Shown: positions 33,820 to 42,409 of the stretch, piece by piece
Numbering within the stretch: position 1 is the first letter of the stretch
How the letters are laid out: the number at the start of each line of letters is the position of its first letter
From: Lachnospiraceae bacterium
GTDB taxonomy: Bacteria > Bacillota > Clostridia > Lachnospirales > Lachnospiraceae
DNA: 52,012 nucleotides
NCBI GenBank assembly: GCA_024690725.1
Contig: JAILOQ010000015.1
Location: 1-52,012, forward strand
Direction of reading: 5' to 3'
Program-made: the position numbers and the translations under genes
Notes under the pieces: generated by a model
Told to the model about the DNA's origin: nothing
Database searches by the model: none
What the model saw: the letters and a program-made list of their open reading frames with translations, nothing else

Positions 33820-36800
33820 ATGGATTCCGTTAATTTGACAAAAGTCAATAAGCCGGTCACGAAAGAGGATGTGTATAACGATCCTGCGTGGAAACGGGAA
33901 GCGCGTGCATATGAGCAGGAGTTTGCCCGGAGCCTTTATGATGAAGAATCTGTCCGTACGGAAGGTTCGAAAGCACTCAGTAAGGTCAGCCGTCTTTTGG
34001 TCCGCTACAATCGCTTAAAAGAGGCGGAACGACGCAAAGATCTGATGATGAAGAGGGCACTTGATGAAGCGCAGGCTAACTATGACAAACAGATTCAAAG
34101 TATCGAGAAACGTCGTGCGGAAATAAATGAAAAGTACAAAGATGATAAAACTACGTTAGAAGGTGCGCAGCAAAAGCTGGATAAGGAAATTGAAGAAGCG
34201 GGGAAAAAGCACACCGACGCGATCGCCAGTATCCGGGAGAGTGCCACGGCCAGCATGAGCGAGACTTTGGAAAAGAACATCGACGACGATAAGTCGGGCG
34301 GTATTCTTTCAACGTTGATGTTGAGCGGAAATACGCCCTCCGGCCGGGGATATACTTTGTCCACGGGAAGTATTGTGGATTTAAACAAGGGTAAGGAATA
34401 CATTAAGGAAGTGACCGGAGAAGGAGGAAACTTCCTGGATTTGATGGGATTGTTGGATAATGCCGTGAATACGCAGGGCGTTACTCTGCGTACCAAGGAT
34501 AAGCTCATCGGGGTGAATGAAGAAGACGGCAGCCCCATCTACAAAGCCATAGCCGGTGAAAAAACGGAAGATGACAGATTCTTGGGGGCATCCGTAACAG
34601 GAGCGGATTATTCTCTGCACGATATTTTGAACAACGTGTCAAAGGAAGATGTGGCCAATATGAACAAGGGGTCGGGGGATGAAATCGATCTCGATCTTGA
34701 GGGAATTGACGCGCTGAAGGCCGAAAACAAGATGGATTCCATGATCGGTGAAAAGCAGGAGAAAAAGACCGTTCAGGAAGCTGCCATGGAAAGAGGGGGA
34801 TTTACCAATCCCGAGGCAAAGGAAAGACGACAAGGCCATGACAGTCAGATATACGGAGAAATCGCAAAGTACAATGTAAGTACGCATCATCTGGGCGGGG
34901 CATCGCTGGGGAACGATCTGAAAAATGCGGTTCTTTCCGTGATCAATCCGTTCCGATGGAAGAAGGCAGCGCAGGCGCTTCGGTATCGTCCTTCAAAAAA
35001 GACTTTGGTCAATAACAATTATGGGGAAGACGGAAGCAGACTTGTCACGGATACCAGGGAAGGCAGTAAGACCCAAGGGGAACTGGTCGACCCCCATGAA
35101 GAATGGTTAAAGAAGGCCGATGAACTGAGCAAGTCCGGAAATATGGAAAAACGCCGGCTTGCAGATAACATCCGACGACGGGTTTGGGAAGCGCGGATGA
35201 AGAAAATTTCGGAAGAGCGCAGTAAAGCGATGTATCGTCCGAAGATAAACAAAGAAGACAATGCGAAGGAAGCGTTAAAGGCATACGACAAAAAGAATGA
35301 AAAAATGACGGAGAAGCAAAAGGAGGCGATAGGCTCCCTCTCCGAAAAAGGATTCTTGCGCAGTGAGTCGGAGAAACCGGACGATGGTCAGAAAGAGCAT
35401 GGAAACAAGCTCGGAGAAGAGGTAAAGAATGCCGCCGGTGATAAATCCGCAAGAAATATGCTTGCCGCATATAAGATGTTGGGAGCCACACCGGATGAAC
35501 TGAAAAAATTCCGCCTTGCCCTGATCGCCTATATGGTTCCGACAGGGAAGAAGACGGTTTATGAGATCATGGCCGAATCCGTGGAAGCGGGGGTGGATGA
35601 TCAAGATGTGCTTTCGGATCCCGGAAAAATGTATCGCTCGATCAAACCGCTCGATCCGGAACGTATCAAGGAAATAATGAAGGACCGGAAGTTTCCCGAT
35701 GAGATCATCAAAGAGAGACTGGAAAAAGATGAGAACCGCAGGATCCTTCGCGATATCAAGGATAAAAAGGGAAAGAAAGGGCAAAATGCAGCGCAGCCCG
35801 GTCTGGAATTTCAGCCCGGGAAAAAGATTACCGGAAGAAACTGGCAGGCGGAAGACAATCAGTTGATCGTCGAAGATGAGCACGAGGATGATGAGGATTA
35901 CGAAGGCAATCCGCAGCCGGCTCCGCAGCAAAACCAAGAGCAGGCGCAGCCGCAGAATGTCGAGGCTCAGCCGCAGCAGGCACAGAATCCTGAGCAGAAT
36001 CCGCAGCAGGCTCCGGCAGACCGGCAGCAGGCTCCGGCAGATCAGCAACAACAGCAGAATCCGGAAGGACAGCAGCAGAATCCGGAAGGACAGCAGCAGA
36101 ATCCGGAAGGACAGCAGCAGAATCCGGAAGGGCAGCAGCAACAGGCTCAGGAACAACAGCAGAACAATGAAGAAGAGCCGGATGTGGATATGGAACAGCC
36201 GATCCCGTTGGACGGCATTGTCTACAGCAATATCATTTTGCACTTTACCGAGCTTCCCGTAATGCAGAGGAATAAGCTGCGTAATAATCCGGACTTAGAG
36301 ACGATCTATGCCAGAGCGGACAGTGTGATCGGAAGCATGCAGATCTTCCGTTACCGGTTTGGGGAAGAGAATCCGCATCTTTCGGACGGATGTTTAATCT
36401 TAAAGGGCAGAATGATCTCGACGCTCAATGCATGTAAGACGTTTTTGAAAAAGAAGACAAATGCAAAATCCACGGAGGCGCTGGAACAGAAGGTTGCAAT
36501 TAAAGACCTGATGCTGGCACTTATGAACGAGAAGGACCAGCTCATCGACAAGATCTGCAGTTATTGTTGTGTGCCGGATCGTCATGAAGCCGGTACTGCC
36601 GTTAGTTTTGCGGATATGTTAAAGAGCGTGGAGGCAAAAGAGATCGATCTTCCGACGGCGCAGCAGGTGTCGGATTATAAAAAAACGATCGGACTCGACG
36701 GCAAGATCTATCAGCCGAAGGAACTGAAAGAGCAGAAGGAACTGAAGGAGCAGCAGGCTGATAAGGAAGAGGCCGGCGAAGGCAAGGAGGAAAAGCGTCC

Positions 36801-39225
36801 CGCAGGTCTTCCACAGGATCAAAGAACGGTCATGATCCTCAGAAACTTTAAAGAGGATCCTGCGATCAAGGGAAAGAAGCCGGATTCCGACGGCTATATG
36901 GAAGCGGTTATGAATACGGTGGATGATGTGGATTTTTGCCTGCAGCATTTTTCCTATGAATTTGATAAGCGAAATCCCGATTTCAAACAAGCCGTTTTGA
37001 TCATGAAAGACGCGCGGATTCCCAATGCGATCTTGGCATGCGATAATTATCTGAACAACAAAACAAGTAAATGGTGGAAGGCCGTACGGCGGCAGGATGC
37101 GGTAAAGCGCGCAAAGGCTGCTTTGGAAAAATTGCAGGATTTACTGGAATATGACATCGGATGGTATTGTGCGGAACCGTTTCGAAGAGAGAAAGGGACC
37201 AAGGTTTCGTTTGATGAGATGATCGAGGCGATCGAGAAAAATGAGATCGATCCGCTCCCAATAGTCGACATCAATCTGTTTTTGGCAGCGTATGATCTTG
37301 CGGAAATTCCGGAAGCTGCGGTAGAAGAGCAGAGGCAGGAGCAGGAAGAAAACAACAGACCGGAAGGAAATCCCGAAAACGCGCAAGAGAATCCCGAAAA
37401 CGCGCAAGAGAATCCCGAAAACGCGCAAGAGAATCCCGAAAATGCGCAGGGAAATGCACAGGGAAATGCCGTGCCGAAAGCGCAAAAACCCAAGAAAGCA
37501 GAGAAATCCGCAGAAGAATTGGAAGATGAGGAAGTATTGCTCGAACTCCCCGGAGGCATTCCGCTGGAACAAAGAACAGTTACGGTCCTCAGGGAATTTA
37601 AGAACAATCCGGTGATCAAAGGGAAAAAACCGGATTCCGACGGATATATGGCACAGGTCATAAAAACAGTGGACGATCTGGATTTTACCCTGCAGCGTTT
37701 CTATTATGAATTCGGCGGTAAGAATGCGGATTTTAAAGAGGGTGTTGCGATCATAAAGTCGATCCGTATTCCGCAGGCTATTCTTGCGTGTGATACTTAT
37801 CTGGCAAAAAAGAAAGGGAAATCAGATGCTGCGCAGAAGCGTCAGAATGCGGTAAAACATGCAAAGGATACGTTGGAAAAGCTTAGAGATAACTTGGAGT
37901 ATGACCTTGGCAGTTATTGCGGCGATCCGGACAGACGCAGAAAAGGAACAAAGGTATCGTTTGCCAGGATCATTGATGTTGTTGAAGGACATATGATCGA
38001 GCCGGCATTATTAAACGACATCAATCTCTTTTTGGCTACTTATGATCTTACCGAGATTCCGGATGAAGAAGAAAAGCAGCGGATGGAGGAGGAGAAAAAG
38101 AATAGGCCCATCGCGTTTGCGGCAAAGAATCTTGAATGTATTGCATCGTTTCCGACGAATCCCGCCATCCTTGCGAAGAAAGCGGATTCCGACGGTTTGA
38201 TGGCGGAAGTATTACAGAAAGCGGATGATCTGACATTTGCCATGAAAACATCAAAATTCTCATGGTCTTCCGAAGAAGATGACTTCACCAATCAGATCGG
38301 ATCGATCCGGATCTTATATGTAGCCGGGCTCGTTTCGGCCTGCGATGCTTATCTGAAAAAGAAAACATCGAAGTCCGAAAGTGCCGTATTACGGCAGAAT
38401 GCCGTGCGTGCCCTGCGCGAGGCGGCGATGTATTTGGATGAGCATTTGGAAGATGAGATCATAGCTTATCGCCTTTCAAAGGATGGGAGGTTTGAAAACG
38501 GAGATATCATAACGTTTTACGATGCAGTACGTGATGTTGAAAACGGTAAGGTAAAACTGCCGTTGCTAAAGGAGGTTCTGGCCAAGAAAAACGGGGAAGA
38601 AAACGCAGGTGAAAACGCAGGCGAAAACGCAGACGAAAACGCCGTAAATGAAGATCGGCAAAATGAAGATCATCAAAACGATGAGCAGCAAAACGAAGAG
38701 CAGCAAAACGATGAAGAAAACGAAGCGGAGGATCAGACGGAAAAAGGAGTCCTTTCGGATCTTTTAACTTCAGGGAAAAAGTACACGCATTCGGGATTCG
38801 TCTCTATGTGCATGAATGTCATCGGAAAATACGGAGCCCTTTATGGTGTCTTGCGGCCGGACAATGACAGAGTACATGCGGATCGTTTGGTATATGAGAT
38901 GCGAAGGAATATGGTCGTGAACATTACCTTTGCGCCGGAGTATAAGATGCCTGAGGCAACCTTTGAACCGCGGGCGATGCGCAGGTATTTCGAAACGAAA
39001 TATCCGAACAGGGATAAAGAAGCAAAGGTTGCGTTTGCTACGTTCTGCAGAGAACGAAAGGAAGGATTATCCAAATTGGGTGAAGAGCTTGCCATCATGG
39101 GGATCACAAACGATGCGCTCAAGAATCGATTGCTTTTGTTCATGAGGATCGGAATGGCGTATTTCAAAGATAATGATATCGAGGGAGAATTGGAACGGCA
39201 ATCGGATAAGCTGTCTGCTTTATAA
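33820..39225 (+). CDS. Giant multi-repeat protein (1801 residues), candidate CIS cargo or scaffold
   Basis: The start ATG follows TAAGGAGGG. Residues 1-125 are a coiled coil. Residues 125-620 are mixed helical. A Gln/Pro/Asn-rich disordered linker (about 700-790) includes four 7-residue repeats. Four copies of a helical domain of about 160 residues follow (about 799-957, 1000-1163, 1250-1414 and 1434-1591). Each has an 'ACDxYLxxK' helix start, a run of Arg/Lys-rich helix, and copies 2-3 share 'IKGKKPDSDGYM' and 'GTKVSF'. Copies are joined by low-complexity linkers (Asn/Pro/Glu/Ala). A final domain (about 1650-1801) ends 'ELERQSDKLSAL'. It has no signal peptide, membrane helix or enzyme motif. 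The related domain also occurs in the protein at 42410. Size and repeats suggest a scaffold, adhesin-like cytosolic protein or large effector; function unknown. Confidence 0.8.
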   Translation: MDSVNLTKVNKPVTKEDVYNDPAWKREARAYEQEFARSLYDEESVRTEGSKALSKVSRLLVRYNRLKEAERRKDLMMKRALDEAQANYDKQIQSIEKRRAEINEKYKDDKTTLEGAQQKLDKEIEEAGKKHTDAIASIRESATASMSETLEKNIDDDKSGGILSTLMLSGNTPSGRGYTLSTGSIVDLNKGKEYIKEVTGEGGNFLDLMGLLDNAVNTQGVTLRTKDKLIGVNEEDGSPIYKAIAGEKTEDDRFLGASVTGADYSLHDILNNVSKEDVANMNKGSGDEIDLDLEGIDALKAENKMDSMIGEKQEKKTVQEAAMERGGFTNPEAKERRQGHDSQIYGEIAKYNVSTHHLGGASLGNDLKNAVLSVINPFRWKKAAQALRYRPSKKTLVNNNYGEDGSRLVTDTREGSKTQGELVDPHEEWLKKADELSKSGNMEKRRLADNIRRRVWEARMKKISEERSKAMYRPKINKEDNAKEALKAYDKKNEKMTEKQKEAIGSLSEKGFLRSESEKPDDGQKEHGNKLGEEVKNAAGDKSARNMLAAYKMLGATPDELKKFRLALIAYMVPTGKKTVYEIMAESVEAGVDDQDVLSDPGKMYRSIKPLDPERIKEIMKDRKFPDEIIKERLEKDENRRILRDIKDKKGKKGQNAAQPGLEFQPGKKITGRNWQAEDNQLIVEDEHEDDEDYEGNPQPAPQQNQEQAQPQNVEAQPQQAQNPEQNPQQAPADRQQAPADQQQQQNPEGQQQNPEGQQQNPEGQQQNPEGQQQQAQEQQQNNEEEPDVDMEQPIPLDGIVYSNIILHFTELPVMQRNKLRNNPDLETIYARADSVIGSMQIFRYRFGEENPHLSDGCLILKGRMISTLNACKTFLKKKTNAKSTEALEQKVAIKDLMLALMNEKDQLIDKICSYCCVPDRHEAGTAVSFADMLKSVEAKEIDLPTAQQVSDYKKTIGLDGKIYQPKELKEQKELKEQQADKEEAGEGKEEKRPAGLPQDQRTVMILRNFKEDPAIKGKKPDSDGYMEAVMNTVDDVDFCLQHFSYEFDKRNPDFKQAVLIMKDARIPNAILACDNYLNNKTSKWWKAVRRQDAVKRAKAALEKLQDLLEYDIGWYCAEPFRREKGTKVSFDEMIEAIEKNEIDPLPIVDINLFLAAYDLAEIPEAAVEEQRQEQEENNRPEGNPENAQENPENAQENPENAQENPENAQGNAQGNAVPKAQKPKKAEKSAEELEDEEVLLELPGGIPLEQRTVTVLREFKNNPVIKGKKPDSDGYMAQVIKTVDDLDFTLQRFYYEFGGKNADFKEGVAIIKSIRIPQAILACDTYLAKKKGKSDAAQKRQNAVKHAKDTLEKLRDNLEYDLGSYCGDPDRRRKGTKVSFARIIDVVEGHMIEPALLNDINLFLATYDLTEIPDEEEKQRMEEEKKNRPIAFAAKNLECIASFPTNPAILAKKADSDGLMAEVLQKADDLTFAMKTSKFSWSSEEDDFTNQIGSIRILYVAGLVSACDAYLKKKTSKSESAVLRQNAVRALREAAMYLDEHLEDEIIAYRLSKDGRFENGDIITFYDAVRDVENGKVKLPLLKEVLAKKNGEENAGENAGENADENAVNEDRQNEDHQNDEQQNEEQQNDEENEAEDQTEKGVLSDLLTSGKKYTHSGFVSMCMNVIGKYGALYGVLRPDNDRVHADRLVYEMRRNMVVNITFAPEYKMPEATFEPRAMRRYFETKYPNRDKEAKVAFATFCRERKEGLSKLGEELAIMGITNDALKNRLLLFMRIGMAYFKDNDIEGELERQSDKLSAL
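36052..36135 (+). repeat. Four tandem 21-bp coding repeats (Gln/Asn/Pro/Glu/Gly)
   Basis: Four nearly perfect 21-bp units, starting at 36052, 36073, 36094 and 36115, encode QQNPEGQ. Only the last differs, by one base. Such identity means recent slippage expansion, so copy number may vary between strains. They lie in the disordered linker before the first helical domain. Confidence 0.9.
36214..38594 (+). repeat. Four diverged copies of a helical domain of about 160 residues
   Basis: Approximate units are 36214-36690, 36817-37311, 37567-38061 and 38121-38591. Copies 2 and 3 are closest, sharing the openings D/E-QRTV and IKGKKPDSDGYM and the closing 'DINLFLAAYDLAEIP' type motif. Copies 1 and 4 are more diverged. 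The conserved centre is a helix with AC-x-x-[YF]-L-x-x-K followed by a basic helix. No named family is recognised. Confidence 0.75.
37369..37452 (+). repeat. Four tandem 21-bp coding repeats (Asn-Pro-Glu-Asn-Ala-Gln-Glu)
   Basis: Units start at 37369, 37390, 37411 and 37432. The first three are identical; the fourth has diverged in its second half. They encode NPENAQE in the linker between helical domains 2 and 3. A similar 12-bp expansion encoding GENA/DENA lies near 38607-38642. These linkers appear to evolve by slippage. Confidence 0.9.
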
Positions 39226-39245
39226 GTAGAAACGACCGAGGTTTA

Positions 39246-39275
39246 TTGTTTTTTTTCTTTCGCGTATGCTATAAT
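39246..39275 (+). promoter_or_regulatory. Promoter of the SARP-like response regulator gene
   Basis: TTGTTT (39246-39251), an 18-nt T-rich spacer, and TATAAT (39270-39275) preceded by TGC, an extended -10. Transcription would start near 39282, which rules out the in-frame TTG at 39280 as start and supports GTG 39325. Confidence 0.7.
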
Positions 39276-39324
39276 AATTTTGATTAGGTCAAAATGGCTT
39301 TATGGGGGTTATGGAGGTATACGC

Positions 39325-40116
39325 GTGAGAACGATCGTTGTCGATGACAGGCAACTTGCGGTAAACGCTTTGGTTGGTTCCTTAAAGGAACTGGATCCGG
39401 AAGGGTCGCACGCCGGGCTGATCTCTCCGCAGGAAGCGCTTTCCTATGCAAGTACACATACGTTGGATGCAGCATTTCTTGACGTGGAAATGCCGTCGAT
39501 GTCCGGTTTGGATCTGGCTAAGCAATTACAGAAGCTTCAGCCGGATATGAAGTTTGTCCTGGTGACAGGGCATACGGAGTATGCATTGGATGCGATCCGG
39601 TCACATATCATCAGCGACTATTTGGTAAAGCCTGTGGCAGACAGTGATCTGAAGAAATCCCTGGATCATTTGCGCGGCACTTCTGCGCATGCGGCAAACG
39701 GCAAGATCCGGGTGCGCTGTTTTGGCAGTTTTGAAGTCTTTATCAATGATGAGCCCGTATTTTTTAAGCGCTCCAAGAGCAAGGAATTGTTTGCGTATCT
39801 GGTGGATGCGCGCGGTTCTTTTTGCAGTATGGGAGAGCTGATGAGTGCGCTTTGGGAAGACGGTGAGGTTACAACGTCGCGCAATTCCCAGATCCGTACG
39901 TTTATTTCCGATATCCGCCATGTACTCGAAGAGAGCGGATTTGAAGATGTGATCATCAAAGAGCACAACGTTGTCGCACTCCGTTTGGATGACATCGATT
40001 GTGATTATTTCAAATATATGGATCGGGATCCGGATGCGATGCATCTGTATACCGGCGAATACATGCGGCAGTATTCCTGGGCCGAGATGCGAATTTCCGA
40101 TCTGACGGAAATCTAG
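39325..40116 (+). CDS. Response regulator with receiver and SARP-type DNA-binding domain
   Basis: A 263-residue protein. Residues 1-120 form a receiver domain with Asp7/Asp8, the phosphoacceptor Asp53 in 'AAFLDVEMPSMSG', and Lys in 'DYLVKPV'. Residues 132-230 are a winged helix of the OmpR/SARP type ('IRVRCFGSFEVFINDEPVFFKRSKSKELFAYLVDARGSF'), followed by a short tail. The start GTG 39325 has ATGGAGGT at 39311-39318; an earlier TTG at 39280 lies at the expected transcription start. No kinase is adjacent; the LytS-type kinase at 44627 has no regulator of its own and is a candidate partner. It lies between the giant protein and the third AAA+ gene and may control CIS genes. Confidence 0.88.
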   Translation: MRTIVVDDRQLAVNALVGSLKELDPEGSHAGLISPQEALSYASTHTLDAAFLDVEMPSMSGLDLAKQLQKLQPDMKFVLVTGHTEYALDAIRSHIISDYLVKPVADSDLKKSLDHLRGTSAHAANGKIRVRCFGSFEVFINDEPVFFKRSKSKELFAYLVDARGSFCSMGELMSALWEDGEVTTSRNSQIRTFISDIRHVLEESGFEDVIIKEHNVVALRLDDIDCDYFKYMDRDPDAMHLYTGEYMRQYSWAEMRISDLTEI

Positions 40117-40117
40117 T

Positions 40118-40146
40118 TCTCTTTCGGGACACTGTCCCGGGAGAGA
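40118..40146 (+). promoter_or_regulatory. Hairpin enclosing the ribosome binding site of the third AAA+ gene
   Basis: TCTCTTTCGGGAC (40118-40130) pairs with GTCCCGGGAGAGA (40134-40146), 13 pairs including two G-T, with a 3-nt loop. The GGGAGAG ribosome binding site for ATG 40150 lies in the right arm. The upstream stop (40114-40116) is one base from the stem, so a terminating ribosome would open it. No T tract follows, so it is not a terminator. It should couple translation of the ATPase to that of the response regulator. Confidence 0.65.
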
Positions 40147-40149
40147 GTC

Positions 40150-42339
40150 ATGTTTAAATATTCCGATTATTTTTCACAAGACAAAACAGAAACGCCTTAT
40201 ACTTCCGCCACGGAGAACCTGACGGAGTATTTCGCGATGCTCGAAATGCTCATGGAATGGGTGATCGCGGCCAAAAAGGAGCGCCTTTCCGAAGGGGATT
40301 GGCATTCGCGAGGCATATTGCCGTCCGCAGAGGAAGCGACCGGGTATTTTTTGGATCACCCGACGGCGCGCGCCTATGATTACGAGGAATCGATCATCCG
40401 CAAGGAAGTATTAAAGGCATGGACCTACATAAAAAAGCGTGAGGAAAAGACCGGGGATACCGTGCCGCTTCCCTTGCTGCGCATCAAAGAGACCTTCGAC
40501 TTATCGGCACGTGAGGTCTTTCTTTTGTTGCTTGCGGCGGCGCCCAGACACGATCTGAAGTTTTTGACATTTTACCGGGTGCTGATGGATGATGAAGGTC
40601 TGACGGCTCCGACGATGGGGCTTGTGGATGCGATCCTGAACTTCTTTATGGAATACTATGAGGCGCAGGCGGAGAACCTTCTTTCTCCCGGTGGGACCGT
40701 GAGTACATATTTCATCAAACAGGTGCCGGAGGAAAACGGAAATCCGCTTTTGTGCAGGCTTTTGATCAATGACACGGTCTACGGGTATCTGGTGACGGGA
40801 GACGAGAAGGCGCTATGGCCGCCGTTTCAAACGGACCGGGATAAAGAACCATTCTTTGCGGACACGATCGAGAATCTGCAGGACAATGTCTTACGGCATG
40901 CGGATTCCGTGCATATTTCTTACATCGAAGCAAGTGACACGGAGGATGTGGAGTACGTTCTTTTTCAAGCGGCCGCATCCGTGAAAAAGCCGCTCTATTC
41001 CGTGAATTCGGAAAGCTTCGCGCTTTGGTCGGATCCGGTTTCGCAGGCGCTTCTGTTTACGCTTCGTATGCAAAAAGGGCTCCTGCTTTTGAAACATGAA
41101 AAAGCCGAAAAGTCTACCGTAGGCGGAGAGATTGAGGATAGATTATCGCGGCAATTGATCCGATTGGAACGGCTGTTTTCCGAGGTCGGACAGACGATCT
41201 TTGTGACGGGCGCGGATCGCCTTCCGCAATTTTCGCTTCCGCCCAGGCTTAGTCCGTCGCTGTTGAAACTCCCGCTTCCCGATGTCGGGATGCGTTCGAA
41301 GATCTGGGAATCCGTCCTGGAAAAAGAAGGTGTGCGGCTTTCGGAAGATCTCGATGTGTTTGATATTGCGGATTGTCATGATCTGTCTTATACCGTGATC
41401 TGTCGCGTGATCCATCAGGCGGCCGAGACGATGCGCCACCTCGGGAAAAAGGAACTCGACAGGGAACTGTTGCAGGAGATCTTGTTCAAGCAGACCGTTT
41501 CCAATTTTGATTATCTGGCGACCGAAGTGAAGGCGCGCTATACCTGGAAGGATATTTATCTTGAGGATACGCAGAAGAAACGTCTTCAGGCGGCCTGCAA
41601 TCGGTTTAAATTAAGAAACCGCATCGGCGAGGAATGGGGCATCAACAAGAAGAATGCTTACGGAAATGCGGTGATCGTGTTGATGTACGGACCGCCCGGG
41701 ACCGGTAAGACGATGGCGGCTCAGGCCATTGCGAACGAAGTCATGACGCCGCTTTACCGCGTGGATGTGTCGCAGATCTTTTCGAAATACATCGGCGAGA
41801 CGCAGAAGAACCTTTCCAGGATCTTTGACGAAGCGCAAAAGCGCAGCGTGGTACTGTTCTTTGACGAGGCGGACGCGCTCTTTACGAGGCGGACGGAGAT
41901 CAAGGACAGTCACGATAAATATGCCAATTCCGATACGAGCTTTTTGCTGCAGAAGGTGGAGGAATACAACGGCATTTCAATCCTTGCGACGAACAATTAT
42001 CAAAGCTTCGATCCGGCGTTTATGCGACGCTTAAGCTATGTGGTCCGTTTCGAGCGGCCGGACGAAGAGACCAGGAGAAAGATGTGGGAGAACATGCTGC
42101 CCAAGCAGGTGCCGATCGGAGCGGATGTGGACTTTGCGTGGCTTTCTTCCCAGTTTACGGACCTTTCCGGAAGCAATATCAAGTCCATATTGTTAGCGGC
42201 GACTTATTTTGCGGCGGCGGAAAAAAGAAGTGTCGGCATGAAGGATATCATCCTTGCCACCCGATACGAGTTCGAGAAACTCGGACGACTCATCGATTCC
42301 GATGATTTCGGGCAGTTTGCAATCTATATGCAAGAGTAA
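40150..42339 (+). CDS. CIS-associated AAA+ ATPase 3 (Pvc15-like)
   Basis: A 729-residue third paralogue of the double-module ATPases. The N-terminal region (1-230) is helical and contains 'FDLSAREVFLLLLAAAPRHDLKF'. A first AAA-like module (about 245-420) has lost its Walker motifs. The second is intact: GPPGTGKT near residue 514, 'FSKYIGETQKNL', Walker B 'VVLFFDEADALFTRR', sensor-1 'ILATNNYQSFD', 'FMRRLSYVVRFERP' and a lid with 'LSGSNIKSILLAATYFAA'. It is closer to ATPase 2 than to ATPase 1. It follows the response regulator by 33 bp with a hairpin over its ribosome binding site. The next gene has its own promoter. Confidence 0.9.
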   Translation: MFKYSDYFSQDKTETPYTSATENLTEYFAMLEMLMEWVIAAKKERLSEGDWHSRGILPSAEEATGYFLDHPTARAYDYEESIIRKEVLKAWTYIKKREEKTGDTVPLPLLRIKETFDLSAREVFLLLLAAAPRHDLKFLTFYRVLMDDEGLTAPTMGLVDAILNFFMEYYEAQAENLLSPGGTVSTYFIKQVPEENGNPLLCRLLINDTVYGYLVTGDEKALWPPFQTDRDKEPFFADTIENLQDNVLRHADSVHISYIEASDTEDVEYVLFQAAASVKKPLYSVNSESFALWSDPVSQALLFTLRMQKGLLLLKHEKAEKSTVGGEIEDRLSRQLIRLERLFSEVGQTIFVTGADRLPQFSLPPRLSPSLLKLPLPDVGMRSKIWESVLEKEGVRLSEDLDVFDIADCHDLSYTVICRVIHQAAETMRHLGKKELDRELLQEILFKQTVSNFDYLATEVKARYTWKDIYLEDTQKKRLQAACNRFKLRNRIGEEWGINKKNAYGNAVIVLMYGPPGTGKTMAAQAIANEVMTPLYRVDVSQIFSKYIGETQKNLSRIFDEAQKRSVVLFFDEADALFTRRTEIKDSHDKYANSDTSFLLQKVEEYNGISILATNNYQSFDPAFMRRLSYVVRFERPDEETRRKMWENMLPKQVPIGADVDFAWLSSQFTDLSGSNIKSILLAATYFAAAEKRSVGMKDIILATRYEFEKLGRLIDSDDFGQFAIYMQE

Positions 42340-42345
42340 AAATGA

Positions 42346-42374
42346 TTGATAATACGGCGAAAAAACGATATAAT
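42346..42374 (+). promoter_or_regulatory. Strong sigma-A promoter of the 536-residue protein gene
   Basis: TTGATA (42346-42351), 17 nt, then TATAAT (42369-42374). It matches consensus at 11 of 12 positions. Expected transcription start is near 42381, giving a leader of about 29 nt to ATG 42410. Confidence 0.8.
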
Positions 42375-42409
42375 GGTGTGATGGTATCGTGTCGGGAAAG
42401 GTGGTTACC

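Noticed and set aside
36052-37452. CRISPR-like short repeats
   Set aside because: The repeats are contiguous 21-bp in-frame coding units without spacers.
39246-39260. T-run after the 1801-residue gene as a terminator
   Set aside because: No stable stem precedes it; it fits better as the T-rich spacer of the promoter TTGTTT-N18-TATAAT.
42389-42409. GTG start for the 536-residue protein
   Set aside because: It lies about 8 nt after the predicted transcription start with no ribosome binding site.
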